64,000 nt of DNA from RYN-230 sp963723595 (GTDB taxonomy: Bacteria; Actinomycetota; Actinomycetes; Streptosporangiales; Streptosporangiaceae): positions 868,001-932,000 of the forward strand of contig CAVRRQ010000002.1 of the NCBI GenBank assembly GCA_963723595.1, in the 5' to 3' direction. Below are positions 1-8,445 of the stretch, piece by piece. The translations under genes and the position numbers were made by a program. Numbering within the stretch: position 1 is the stretch's first letter; each line of letters starts with the position of its first letter. Below the pieces are notes generated by a model, which was given only the letters and a program-made list of their open reading frames with translations, ran no database searches and was not told the DNA's origin.

Positions 1-192
1 ACGGAAGTACCCCTTCTTGATGGCCAGGAACAAGGGGGCGTCGTCCACGATCGGCAGGGCCGCGACCGTCAGGTGGGTCTTCTCTAAGCTGGTCCCGCTG
101 GTCTTCGCGGTGCCACCGGAACTGCCGCACGCCGCCGTGACCAGCAACGTCACTAAGCTGACGGCCAGCAGGCAGACACGCCTTTCCCTCAT
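1..192 (-). CDS. ABC transporter substrate-binding lipoprotein, N-terminal fragment (runs off the window)
   Basis: The 64 visible codons start at ATG 192 and run open to base 1. They encode a lipoprotein signal peptide: basic MRERR, a hydrophobic stretch, then the lipobox T-A-A-C with the lipidated cysteine at residue 22. A Gly/Ser/Thr-rich linker follows. The mature start (LTVAALPIVDDAPLFLAIKK, then GYF) is the typical opening of NMT1/SsuA-like periplasmic binding proteins, in which a VDDAPLFLAxKKGYF motif forms the first strand and helix. The ligand cannot be deduced. Transporter partners would lie to the left, outside the window. The family resembles the SBP at 38765-39820 but the two sequences are clearly different. 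Confidence 0.8.
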   Translation of the reverse strand, partial: MRERRVCLLAVSLVTLLVTAACGSSGGTAKTSGTSLEKTHLTVAALPIVDDAPLFLAIKKGYFR

Positions 193-282
193 GTGCCCCA
201 CGCCTTCCCGACTTGTTTCATTGGGTGATAACCAGTTTCACCCTAACCATTACCCCCGGCCCGCACCCGCCATTCCCGGCGA

Positions 283-1620
283 TCAGCCGGCCGCCGGATC
301 TGCGCGCAGGTAACGCGCGAACCAGTCGCGGGCTCGCGACGCGACCTGCTCCAGCGTCCCGGGCTCGGCGAACAGGTGACCCGCGCCCGGGATCACCACG
401 AGCTGGCTGTCGGCGCGCAACTGCACCCGGGCGGCCTCGTTGAGCTCGAGCACCCGGTCGTCCAGGCCGCCGACGAGGAACAGGGTGGGGGCCCGGACCG
501 CGCCCAGGGCCGCCCCGGCCAGATCCGGGCGGCCGCCCCGGGAGACCACGGCGGCGATCCCGCGGCCCCCGCCTAGCTGATCAAGGTCGGCGGCGGCCCG
601 CAGCGCCGCGGCCGCCCCGGTGCTGGCCCCGAAGTAGCCCACCGGGACCTGCTGCAGCCCGGGCTGCCCGCGCAGCCAGGTGGTGGCCGCGGACAGCCGG
701 CCGGCCAGCAGGCCGATGTCGAACACGTTGGCCCGGTCCGCTTCCTCCTCGGGGGTGAGCAGGTCGAACTGCAGGCTGCCCAGGCCGATCACGTGCAGGG
801 CCCCGGCCACGAACATGTTCCGCGGGCTGTCGCGGCTGCTGCCGCTGCCGTGCGCGAAGACCACCACCCCGCGCGCCCGGGCCGGGACGGTCAGCCGTCC
901 CGGCAGCGGGACCGGCCCGGCCATGACGATGACGTCCCGGTCCGCGGGGGCCGCCGGGGCGGGAGAGCCCGGTCCTGGCCCGGACTGGCGCAGCAGCTCG
1001 ACCACTTCCGCGTCCCCGGTCTGCGCGAAGTCCTGGTACCACTGGCCGATGGCCAGGAACGGCTCGGGCATCTCCGCGGCGAGTACCTCGTCGGCCGAGC
1101 TGGCCAGCGCGTCGAGGGAGGCCTGCGGCGCGACCGGGACGGCCAGCACCACCCGGGCCGCCCCGTTCGCCCGCGCCACCTGGCACGCCGCCCGGGCGGT
1201 GGAGCCGGTCGCGATCCCGTCGTCCACCACGATCGCGGTCTTGCCGGCCAGCGGCACCCTCGGGTGCCCGGCGCGGTAGCGCTCGGCCCGCCGGCCGAGC
1301 TCGGCCCGCTCACGGTCCTCGACCTCGGCGAACTCCCGGTCGCTGACGTGTTCCGCCTCGACCACGTCGTCGTTGACGATCCGGACGCCGTCCTCGCCGA
1401 TCGCGCCCATGGCCAGCTCGGGCTGGGCAGGCAGGCCGACCTTGCGGACCAGGATGACGTCCAGCGGCGCGTCCAGCGACCGGGCGATCTCGTAGGCGAC
1501 CGGGATACCGCCCCGGGGCAGGCCGAGCACCACGGTGCCCGCGCCCCGCTCGATCGTCAGCCGGCTGGCCAGCAGGACGGCCAGCCGCCGCCCGGCGTCG
1601 GCGCGATCGAGGAAGGGCAT
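283..1620 (-). CDS. Phosphoribosyltransferase / alpha-beta hydrolase fusion protein
   Basis: A two-domain protein of 445 aa. Residues 1-210 are a type I phosphoribosyltransferase domain: the PRPP loop VVDDGIATGST lies at about 131-141, and LPRGGIPVA near 34-42 is another conserved PRT element. A Pro/Ala linker follows. The rest is a dienelactone-hydrolase-like alpha/beta hydrolase with HGSGSS (oxyanion region), the nucleophile elbow GASTG, an acid in GGLDDRV and a histidine in GAGHLF. The longer frame extends 24 codons upstream, but ATG 1620 matches the usual family start (MPFLDRxDAGRRLA). The fusion recurs in actinobacteria and no substrate is established. It may act on a nucleoside or PRPP-derived ester; that is inference. 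The PRT half alone would be called ComF-like. Confidence 0.88.
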   Translation of the reverse strand: MPFLDRADAGRRLAVLLASRLTIERGAGTVVLGLPRGGIPVAYEIARSLDAPLDVILVRKVGLPAQPELAMGAIGEDGVRIVNDDVVEAEHVSDREFAEVEDRERAELGRRAERYRAGHPRVPLAGKTAIVVDDGIATGSTARAACQVARANGAARVVLAVPVAPQASLDALASSADEVLAAEMPEPFLAIGQWYQDFAQTGDAEVVELLRQSGPGPGSPAPAAPADRDVIVMAGPVPLPGRLTVPARARGVVVFAHGSGSSRDSPRNMFVAGALHVIGLGSLQFDLLTPEEEADRANVFDIGLLAGRLSAATTWLRGQPGLQQVPVGYFGASTGAAAALRAAADLDQLGGGRGIAAVVSRGGRPDLAGAALGAVRAPTLFLVGGLDDRVLELNEAARVQLRADSQLVVIPGAGHLFAEPGTLEQVASRARDWFARYLRADPAAG

Positions 1621-1636
1621 CCGGTTCACCGCCCGC

Positions 1637-2563
1637 TTACGTGCCGAGCAGCGAGATGAGGAGCCGGCGGGTGCGCACGGCGTCCTCCCCACGGCCGAAC
1701 TCCCCGGCCACGAAGTCGGTCACCCCGGCGTCGGCCAGGTCAGCGAGCTGGGCCTCGACGGCCGCCTCGTCCCCGACCAGCGCGACGTCCGCCGGGCCGG
1801 CCGCCCCCTCCCGGTCGAGCATGGCCCGGTAGGAAGGCAGCTGGCCGTAGATGGCGAACACCTTGGCCGCGGCGGCCCGGGCCGCGTCCGGGTCGCTGGT
1901 CACGCAGATGGGCAGGATGCAGACCACCCGCGGGCTGGGCCGGCCCAGCGCCTGCGCCTCGGCGGTGATGGTCGGCACGATGTGCGACCGCACGGTGGCC
2001 GGCCCGGTCATCCACAGCACCGTGCCGTCCGCCAGCTGGGCGGCCAGCCGGAGCATCCGGGGCCCCAGCGCCGCGAGCAGGAGCGGGACCGGCGTGGGCC
2101 CGGGGGTGGACAGCGTGATGTCGGCCGTGAGCTGGTCCCCCTGGACCGTGGCCGGCTCTCCGTGCAGCAGCGGCCGCAGGATCGACAGGTACTCCCGGGT
2201 GTGCTCGACCGGCTTGCCGAAGTCGTACCCGAACATGCTCCGGATGACGATCTCGTGGGAGGTCCCGACGCCCAGGGCCAGCCGCCCGTCCGTGGCGGCG
2301 GCCACCGTCAGCGCCTGCTGGGCCAGGGCCGCCGGATGCCGCGGGTAAGTGGGGACGACCGCCGTGCCCAGCTCGATCCCGGGCACCTGGCTGCCCGCCA
2401 CCGCGAGCGTGGTCAGCGCGTCGAGGCCGAAGATGTTGTTCGCCCAGGCCGACGCGAAGCCGTCGTCCGCCGCGCGGCGCAGTGCGTCGCGCACCTGGAC
2501 CAGGGGTGGCCGGTCCTGGCTGTCCGGTCCGGACGGGTCCGGCAGTGACACGCCAATCCGCAT
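1637..2563 (-). CDS. LLM-class (luciferase-like) oxidoreductase
   Basis: A luciferase-like TIM-barrel oxidoreductase of 308 aa. The start MRIGVSLPD is the classical first beta strand. Further marks are the F/WANNIFGLDALT segment, the ELGTAVVPTYPRHP strand-loop and LALGVGTSHEIVI, which in this family line the flavin or F420 pocket. Start ATG 2563 is chosen over the upstream ATG because GGAG sits just before it and the family begins there. These enzymes use reduced F420 or FMNH2 to oxidise or reduce small molecules; cofactor and substrate cannot be told from sequence. It follows psuG by 31 bp on the same strand, so it may be cotranscribed with the pseudouridine genes. Confidence 0.85.
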   Translation of the reverse strand: MRIGVSLPDPSGPDSQDRPPLVQVRDALRRAADDGFASAWANNIFGLDALTTLAVAGSQVPGIELGTAVVPTYPRHPAALAQQALTVAAATDGRLALGVGTSHEIVIRSMFGYDFGKPVEHTREYLSILRPLLHGEPATVQGDQLTADITLSTPGPTPVPLLLAALGPRMLRLAAQLADGTVLWMTGPATVRSHIVPTITAEAQALGRPSPRVVCILPICVTSDPDAARAAAAKVFAIYGQLPSYRAMLDREGAAGPADVALVGDEAAVEAQLADLADAGVTDFVAGEFGRGEDAVRTRRLLISLLGT

Positions 2564-2594
2564 GGGATTCTCCGCTCCGTTGCGACCCTGTAGG

Positions 2595-3497
2595 TCAGTC
2601 CTGCCCCTCATACGCCATGGCTACCTCCGCCGCCAGGCCCGCGTTGCCGGCGATCAGCTGCCGGTTGACCTCGATACTGCGCCCCCCGCTGAGTTCGTGC
2701 ACCAGCTCGAGCACTGCGGGGGTCACGGCCTGTCCGCGGATCCCCTGCTCGCGGACCCGGCCGACCGCCTCGGCGAGGATGGGCTCGATGTCCAGCGAAG
2801 GATCCGGTGGCCTGGCCAGAAGGACGCCGGACGGTCCGTTGAGGAGCCAATGCGCGGTGGCGAGGCGGGCGGCCTCCGCGGCCTCGGTCACCACCGCGGA
2901 CACTGGTGGACCACCGTGGGCGCTGTAGAACATCGGGATCGCGTCGGTGCGCCAGCCCAGCACCGGCACGCCGAGGGTCTCCAGCAGTTCCGCGGTCGCC
3001 GCCACGTCCAGGATGGATTTGACGCCGGACGACACCACGAGGACCTGGGTGCGGGCGATCTGCGGCAGGTCGGCCGAGACGTCGGGGACCGTGGCGAAGC
3101 CGCGGTGCACCCCGCCCGTGCCGCCGGTGGCCATGAACCGGATCCCGGCCAGCCGGCAGACCGCCAGCGTGCCGCCGACCGTGGTCGCGCCCAGCGCGCC
3201 CTGGACCAGGCACGCGGCCAGGTCGCGGGCCCCCACCTTGCGGGCTGTGTCGCCCGCGCTGGCGAACCGCTTCAGGTCGGGCTCGGTGAGCCCGATCCGC
3301 AGCGTCCCGTCCACGACGCCGATCGTGGCGGGCACCGCGCCCGCCTCCCGGACCCTGGCCTCGGAGGCCAGCGCCACCGCGGCGCCCTCGCCGCCCGGGA
3401 AGCCGTGCGAGATCAGGGTGGTCTCCAGCGCGACCACCGGCCGGCCGTCGTCCAGGGCGTCCTGGACTTCTTCCGTCACCAGCGGGTCGATTCTCAT
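2595..3497 (-). CDS. psuG: Pseudouridine-5'-phosphate glycosidase
   Basis: A PsuG/IndA-family enzyme of 300 aa, the usual full length. It cleaves the C-C glycosidic bond of pseudouridine 5'-phosphate to uracil and ribose 5-phosphate. Family landmarks in order are ALETTLISHGFPGGEG near the N-terminus, the ATGGTGGVHRG loop near residue 125, VVSSGVKSILD with the catalytic lysine region, and the C-terminal NRQLIAGNAGLAAEVA. Its ATG overlaps the stop of the upstream PfkB kinase by 4 bases, so the two are translationally coupled. Together they carry out pseudouridine salvage: the kinase phosphorylates pseudouridine and PsuG splits it. Confidence 0.95.
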   Translation of the reverse strand: MRIDPLVTEEVQDALDDGRPVVALETTLISHGFPGGEGAAVALASEARVREAGAVPATIGVVDGTLRIGLTEPDLKRFASAGDTARKVGARDLAACLVQGALGATTVGGTLAVCRLAGIRFMATGGTGGVHRGFATVPDVSADLPQIARTQVLVVSSGVKSILDVAATAELLETLGVPVLGWRTDAIPMFYSAHGGPPVSAVVTEAAEAARLATAHWLLNGPSGVLLARPPDPSLDIEPILAEAVGRVREQGIRGQAVTPAVLELVHELSGGRSIEVNRQLIAGNAGLAAEVAMAYEGQD

Positions 3498-4303
3498 GGC
3501 ATCGCTCCCATCTTGGCCACCGCCCGGGCGGCCGCGGCCAGGCCCATGCTGACCCCGCCGACCAGGTACCCCGCGGCGAACGCGTCACCGGCCCCGGTCG
3601 GGTCCACGGCGTCCGCCGGATGCGCCGGGTACGTGGTACCCCCGGCCCGCACGCCCCGGGCGCCCAGCTTCACCACCAGATCGGTTCCGGCCAGGCCCGT
3701 TCCGTCGAGCGCCCCGATCAGGTCCGCCTCGGCCTCGTTCCCGAACACGACCTCGGGCCGGAGCCGGCCGAGCAGCGCCCGGAACCGGGCCACGCCGTAG
3801 TCATGCAGCACGGCGGTCGACGACAGGTCAACGCTGAGCCGGGGCACGCGGGCGGCCGCGGCCAGGGCGGCCCCGCTGACCGGCGCCCGGGTCAGGCTGT
3901 AGGCCGGCAGATGCAGCAGGCCGCAGCCGGCGAGCCACGCCTCGTCCAGGGCATCCGCGCTCAGCTCCGGCCCCACGCCCCGGTCGGTCAGCATCGACCG
4001 GCGCGCGCCGTCGTAGGACAGGGACACCACCACCCCGGCCGGGCCCTCGATCACCGGCCCGTGCAGGGACACGCCCCGGTCGCCCAGGTCGCTGGCCACC
4101 AGCCGGGCGGCCTGGTCGGTGCCGCGCGCCGCGATGAGCCGGGCCTGCCCGCCGAGGGCCGCGATCCACGCCGCCACGTTGGCCGCCTGGCCGCCCGCCC
4201 CGACCCAGGTGCGCGCGGGCGTGTCGGTCTCCTCCGCCACCGGCCCCTCCGGGCAGACCACGACGTCCAGGTGCGCGTCGCCTAGCACGCAGAAGAGTGT
4301 CAC
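3494..4303 (-). CDS. psuK: PfkB-family carbohydrate kinase, probable pseudouridine kinase
   Basis: A ribokinase-fold (PfkB) kinase of about 269 aa. The N-terminal strand is LGDAHLDVVV, followed by the GAGGQAANVAAW substrate-binding element. Near the C-terminus the PfkB signature DPTGAGDAFAAG holds the catalytic aspartate. PsuG follows directly with a 4-base overlap, which makes pseudouridine the most likely substrate by context; the sequence alone cannot separate it from other nucleoside or sugar kinases. The frame is open to an ATG at 4342, but GTG 4303 opens exactly at the conserved first strand and leaves a 129-bp divergent promoter region towards the YbjQ gene, so it is preferred. That start lacks a strong ribosome-binding site. 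Confidence 0.85.
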   Translation of the reverse strand: MTLFCVLGDAHLDVVVCPEGPVAEETDTPARTWVGAGGQAANVAAWIAALGGQARLIAARGTDQAARLVASDLGDRGVSLHGPVIEGPAGVVVSLSYDGARRSMLTDRGVGPELSADALDEAWLAGCGLLHLPAYSLTRAPVSGAALAAAARVPRLSVDLSSTAVLHDYGVARFRALLGRLRPEVVFGNEAEADLIGALDGTGLAGTDLVVKLGARGVRAGGTTYPAHPADAVDPTGAGDAFAAGYLVGGVSMGLAAAARAVAKMGAMP

Positions 4304-4432
4304 TCGGCAGGGGTGTCCCGTCTGAGGGTGAACGATGAGCAATTGATCATCTCACCAGGATGGACGGCGACTACGCTGAGCCCCGTTGACGCGCGGCACC
4401 GCAGAGCCGCGCCCTGGGAGAGGGAGAAGCAG

Positions 4433-5281
4433 ATGCCCCTGTTCGGTAGCGGGTCAGGCGACGCCACGGCGACGTGGGAGCCCCAGGCCGCGGACAGCCG
4501 CCTGGCCCACACCGCCGGGGCCGAGGCGGACGGGGTGTTCACCTCCGACCTCTCGGTATCGGAGTACGTGCTGCTGGGTGAGGCGGGCTTCGAGCCGCTG
4601 GGCTTCGTGGTCGGCTCGTCGATCTTCCACATCGGCCTGCAGGTGGGCCGCTGGTCCCAGAACGCCGAGCTGCAGGTCCTCACGCAGGCCATGTACAGCG
4701 CCCGCGAGCTGGCCATGACCCGGATGCGCGCCGAGGCGGACCACCTGGGCGCCGACGGCGTGGTCGGGGTCAACCTGCGGATGCAGATGTACGTCTGGGG
4801 CCAGGAGGTGCTGGAGTTCGTGGCCACCGGCACCGCGGTGCGGGCGCTGGCCGGCGAGGGGGCGCACCGGGCCCCCGACGGCGGCGCGTTCACCTCCGAC
4901 CTGTCCGCCCAGGACTTCTTCCGGCTGCTGGCCGCCGGGGCCGTGCCGGTGGCGTTCGTGCTGGGCACCTGCGTCTACCACATCGCGCACCAGTCGGCCA
5001 TGCAGGCGCTGCGCCAGACTGGGCGGAACCAGGAAATGCTCCAGTTCACCCAGGGCGTGTACGAGGCCCGGGAACTGGCCCTGGTCCGGATGCAGGCCGA
5101 GGCGACCGTCGCCCGCGCGTCCGGCATCGTCGGCGTGAACGTGGCGGTCTCCAACCACGTGTGGGGCGAGCACGCGACCGAGTTCCTGGCCACCGGGACC
5201 GCGATCCGCCGGCTGAGCGACGAGCACCGGCTGCCCGGCACCACCCCCAAGCCCACCTTCACCCTGGGCCTGGATGCCTGA
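4433..5281 (+). CDS. Tandem YbjQ/UPF0145-like domain protein
   Basis: A protein of 282 aa built from two copies of a roughly 110-residue YbjQ (UPF0145, putative heavy-metal-binding) domain. Each copy opens with F-T-S-D-L-S, has a strand ending in an FHIG or YHIA element, a helix with Y-x-A-R-E-L-A-x-x-R-M-x-A-E, then a G-(V/I)-V-G-V-N strand and a closing V-W-G(Q/E)...EF-(V/L)-A-T-G-T-A. Start ATG 4433 follows an agggagaag ribosome-binding site; the longer frame from 4313 has no support. No signal peptide or membrane segment is visible. Isolated YbjQ proteins form pentameric rings. The function is unknown and the metal-binding label is only a family name. Confidence 0.82.
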   Translation: MPLFGSGSGDATATWEPQAADSRLAHTAGAEADGVFTSDLSVSEYVLLGEAGFEPLGFVVGSSIFHIGLQVGRWSQNAELQVLTQAMYSARELAMTRMRAEADHLGADGVVGVNLRMQMYVWGQEVLEFVATGTAVRALAGEGAHRAPDGGAFTSDLSAQDFFRLLAAGAVPVAFVLGTCVYHIAHQSAMQALRQTGRNQEMLQFTQGVYEARELALVRMQAEATVARASGIVGVNVAVSNHVWGEHATEFLATGTAIRRLSDEHRLPGTTPKPTFTLGLDA

Positions 5282-5960
5282 ACATGACCGGCCGGCCGGT
5301 CACCCCGGCGTCCCTCCGGCCAGGGGCATGCGATCGGTCTGCGTGTTCTGCGGCTCCAACCCGGGGCGGCGTCCCGGGTACCTGGCCGCTGCCGCGGACC
5401 TGGGCCGGATCCTGGCGGCCCGCGGGATCCGGGTCGTCTACGGCGGTGCGCGCGTCGGCCTGATGGGCGCGCTGGCCGACGCGGTGCTGGCGGCGGGCGG
5501 CGAGATCATCGGGGTGATCCCGGGCCTGCTGGTGGACGCCGAGGTCGCGCACCCGGGCCTGAGCGAGCTGCAGGTGACCGGCAGCATGCACGAGCGCAAG
5601 GCGATGATGGCCGAACTGGCCGACGGGTTCATCGCGCTGCCCGGCGGCATCGGCACCCTGGAAGAGTTCGCGGAGATCGTCACCTGGGCCCAGCTGGGAC
5701 TGCACGCCAAGCCGACCGGGCTGCTGAACGTGCTGGGGTACTACGACGAGTTGCTGAGGTTCCTGGACCACGCCACGGAGGAGCGTTTCGTCCGCCCGGG
5801 CCACCGGGACCAGATCCTGGCCCGGGCGTCGGCGGCGGAGCTGCTGGCGGTCATGGACGGATGGAGCGCGCCGCCGCGGACCCCGGCCAAGTGGATCGAC
5901 GCCGACGGGTCGGACATCCTCCCCGGAAATCCTCCACCAGATAATGCCTCCACCGGGTAA
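5274..5960 (+). CDS. LOG-family (TIGR00730) nucleoside 5'-monophosphate phosphoribohydrolase
   Basis: A Rossmann-fold lysine-decarboxylase-like protein of 228 aa. The core begins MRSVCVFCGSNPG at ATG 5328 and shows VYGGARVGLMGALAD, MHERKAMM and the diagnostic catalytic motif PGGIGTLEE. LOG enzymes remove ribose 5-phosphate from cytokinin-type or ordinary nucleoside monophosphates. In bacteria other than phytopathogens they are usually housekeeping nucleotide hydrolases. The ATG at 5274 overlaps the previous stop by 8 bases and adds 18 residues with no family match, so 5328 is a credible alternative start. The C-terminal tail after DGWSAPPRTPAKW is variable. It probably shares a transcript with the YbjQ gene. 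Confidence 0.88.
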   Translation: MPEHDRPAGHPGVPPARGMRSVCVFCGSNPGRRPGYLAAAADLGRILAARGIRVVYGGARVGLMGALADAVLAAGGEIIGVIPGLLVDAEVAHPGLSELQVTGSMHERKAMMAELADGFIALPGGIGTLEEFAEIVTWAQLGLHAKPTGLLNVLGYYDELLRFLDHATEERFVRPGHRDQILARASAAELLAVMDGWSAPPRTPAKWIDADGSDILPGNPPPDNASTG

Positions 5961-5969
5961 TAAGGACAT

Positions 5970-7663
5970 ATGACCGAAAATGCCGGGCCGCCAGCCACCT
6001 TGGCGGCGGATCGGCCGGTGCTTCCTGCTCCGCGCTTGCCGGAGATGCCGCGTAGCCTGGCCACCGTCTTCAGGCTGGCCGTGCACCTGGCGGCCTGGAT
6101 ACCATTCGCGATCGGCGCGATACGTGCGGTGCAGCAGGACTCGCCGGCCATCGCGGACACCGCGGCCATCGCGCTTCGCTCCTGGGATGTCCTGACTCCC
6201 TACGGCCCCCTGGTCGGGCAGGCCACCCAGCTGCGCAGCGGGGCGTTCGACCCAGGACCCCTGCAGTACTGGCTGCTGGCGATCCCGGTCCACCTCGACC
6301 CGCGGGCGGGGGTGGTGTGGGGTGCGGCGCTGTGCTGCATGGTCGGGGCCTCGCTCGCGATCGAGGCCGCCCGGTCGGCGTTCGGTGCGTTCGGCGGCCT
6401 GGCGGCGAGCGGGATCATCATCGGCACCGTGGCGTGGCAGCCCCTGATCGCGGCGGAGCCGTACTGGAACCCCTGGTTCGGCGTGATCTTCTTCCTGGCC
6501 ACGCTGGCCGCGGCCATGGCCGTCGTTTCCGGGCGGCGCCGCTGGTGGCCGGTGCTCGTCCTCACCGCGTCGGTGGCCGCCCAGGCTCACCTGATGTTCG
6601 CGCTCGCCTCGGCCGCGCTGGTGCTGGTGGCGCTCGCGGCCGGGCTGGCCGACACCATCCGGGCCAGGGCCGGGTACTGGTGGGCGGCGCTCGGGCTGCT
6701 GGCGGGCGCGGCCTGCTGGATCGCCCCGTTCATCCAGCAGGTCACCAGCCGCCACGGCAACCTCGGCCTGCTCATCGCGAGCCTGGGCACGCGGCAGCCC
6801 GCGGGCACCGCGTTCGGCCTGAAGGCGCTCAGCGCGTCAGCCGTGCCGCCCACGGTGTGGTGGCAGCCGTCGGGGTCGTTCCGTCTCGAGGGCATCGCGA
6901 GCCAGATCGGCGGCGGCACGCCCGCGTTCGGGCTGGCGATACTGGTTCTCACCGCCGCGGTGCTGGCCCTGGCCGTCCGCCCGCTGCGATCCCGCCGGCT
7001 GGCCGCGCTGGCCGTGGTCAGCCTGCTGACCAGCGGCGCCGTCCTGGCCACGTACTCGAGTATCCCGGTGCTCAACCTCGGCCACCGCGACCAGAACTAC
7101 CTCCTGATCATCCTGTTCCCGGCCGGCCTGCTCACCTGGCTGACCATGGGCGCCGCCGCCGTGCTCGCCGCACGGCGGGTGACCGGCCGGCCCCGCGTGC
7201 CGGCCGCAGGCGCCGGCGCCCGGGGGGCGCCCCAGATCCCGCCGGCGGATCCGCGGCGCGCTGGGGCGCCTGCGCCATCGGCTTCGCGGCCGTGGCCCTG
7301 ATCGGGCTGGGGTCATGGCTGGCGGTGGCCCAGCAGGCACGAGCGTCGGCCGACTCGGCAACCGCCCGGGAACTGAGCGCCACCCGCTTCGCTGCTCAGC
7401 ACATCGAGCGGATGCTGCCTCGCCAGCGGCTGGAACTGTCGGTGGTGAATGACGGATCTTACGAGCGGAATGTCACTCTCGGCGTGGCGTGGGCGCTGCA
7501 CGCCGACGGATATGAGCCAGCGGTCAACCACCGCGCCGCACGGTATCTGGGGCCGCGGTACCTGTTCACCGGGCGGCCGATGCCCCACGTGACCGTGGTC
7601 ATACGGCCCCGGGGGATCGTGGTCCGCCTCACCAAGGTCCCTCCCGTCAGTTTAGGTAGATAG
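5970..7663 (+). CDS. Polytopic membrane protein, glycosyltransferase-like, with an internal frameshift
   Basis: The gene starts at ATG 5970 after an aataaggacat ribosome-binding site. It reads in one frame to about 7220 and then must continue in the -1 frame to the stop at 7661-7663. The first part has some ten hydrophobic segments. The second frame opens with another membrane span (GFAAVALIGLGSWLAVAQQ) and a soluble C-terminal domain with ELSVVNDGSYERNVTLGVAW. Together they give about 564 aa, a layout like integral-membrane glycosyltransferases or polymer-export proteins. The break coincides with a run of six G at 7222-7227; restoring one G would join the halves. A 16-bp tandem duplication lies over the stop codon. 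No enzyme family can be named safely. Confidence 0.7.
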
Positions 7664-7687
7664 GGGGAGAAGTAGATAGGGGGAGAA
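7656..7687. repeat. 16-bp perfect tandem duplication over a stop codon
   Basis: The unit gtagatagggggagaa occurs twice without spacing, at 7656-7671 and 7672-7687. The first copy contains the TAG stop of the preceding membrane protein gene. Purine-rich and probably a slippage product. Confidence 0.9.
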
Positions 7688-7857
7688 GTCGTCTAGCCGC
7701 GCCCAGCCGGGTGGTCCGGGTGAAGTACCAGGGAGTGCGGCTTGGTGAGCCTCCAGCCCGGCACCGGCTTGCAGTGGTGGTCATGACGGCAGGCGGGAAT
7801 GTGGGTGCATTTGCAGGTAGGTTCGCGCCCCAGCCTTGAAGGCTTCCTGCCAGTCCG

Positions 7858-8166
7858 TCACATTGTCCGTGCGACGTCGTAGTGGGTGACGGTGGTCTCG
7901 CGGTCGATGAGGTAGTCGTCATCCTCTGGGTAAAAGACGGCGACCTCGATATTCTGGCCCGCGAAGCCTTCGATGTCCGTCCGTGACGACCACCAGCTGA
8001 CCGTCATGACTTCTGTCCGGCCGTCGCCGAGATCTGTCGTCCACATCTGGGCACCCAGATTGCCGGGTGTCTGCTTGTAAGCGCTCAGCCCCGTCCTGGT
8101 GATGTACTCGACGTAGGCCACCGCCTGCTCAGTCCTGACCCAGCCCCGCCATGTCCGGGCTATCAT
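7858..8166 (-). CDS. Antibiotic-biosynthesis-monooxygenase-like small protein
   Basis: A protein of 102 aa. It starts MIARTWRGWV, followed by a helix with YVEYITRTGL, a central strand pattern (GAQMWTTDLGDGRTEVMTVSWW) and WSSRTDIEGFAG, then YPEDDDYLIDRETTVTHYDV. This order (R-T-W-R-G-W, W-W-x-S, F-Y-P-E-D-D) is typical of actinobacterial ABM-like dimeric alpha+beta barrel proteins. Many are cofactor-free oxygenases or heme-degradation relatives; others have no known activity. Start ATG 8166 is preferred over 8220 because GGAAGGAG stands directly upstream. It is convergent with the membrane protein gene to its left and no terminator hairpin is clear between them. Confidence 0.78.
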   Translation of the reverse strand: MIARTWRGWVRTEQAVAYVEYITRTGLSAYKQTPGNLGAQMWTTDLGDGRTEVMTVSWWSSRTDIEGFAGQNIEVAVFYPEDDDYLIDRETTVTHYDVARTM

Positions 8167-8305
8167 CGCCACTCCTTCCGCTCCCTCACGGGTGCCGGTT
8201 GTCCAGGCTCGAACGTGCACCTACCCGGCATATCAGCGACCTGATCCACATTCGACGAGGTTCGCGATCCAGGTGGGGATCACGCCGAGCCGAGGGGTTC
8301 GCGCT

Positions 8306-8350
8306 CCAGGTGTGTGGTTATGACTTGCAGGCGGAGCCTAGCCTGCGCCA
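8306..8350 (+). repeat. Dispersed promoter-like element, copy A
   Basis: First of three similar ~45-bp copies in this region. Its core GGTTATGACTTGCAGGCGG is followed by TAGCCT at 8339-8344, which fits an actinobacterial -10 (TANNNT). It lies about 100 bp before the DUF3995 gene. Compare 9023-9068 and 9752-9795. Confidence 0.6.
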
Positions 8351-8445
8351 TGTTCCGCCTGTCATCGCGGTGACAAACAGGGATCCAGGCGTTACCCGGC
8401 GGGAAATGGCTTGTCCTTCACCCTCTCGGCGGGTTGACTGCGTGA

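Noticed and set aside
8261..8350. Possible tRNA remnant (ggttcgcgatccagg)
   Set aside because: No cloverleaf can be drawn; arms and anticodon loop are lacking.
8350..8373. Seven-codon leader peptide after dispersed element copy A
   Set aside because: An ATG with a 7-codon frame occurs easily by chance; no ribosome-binding site and no regulated amino-acid run.
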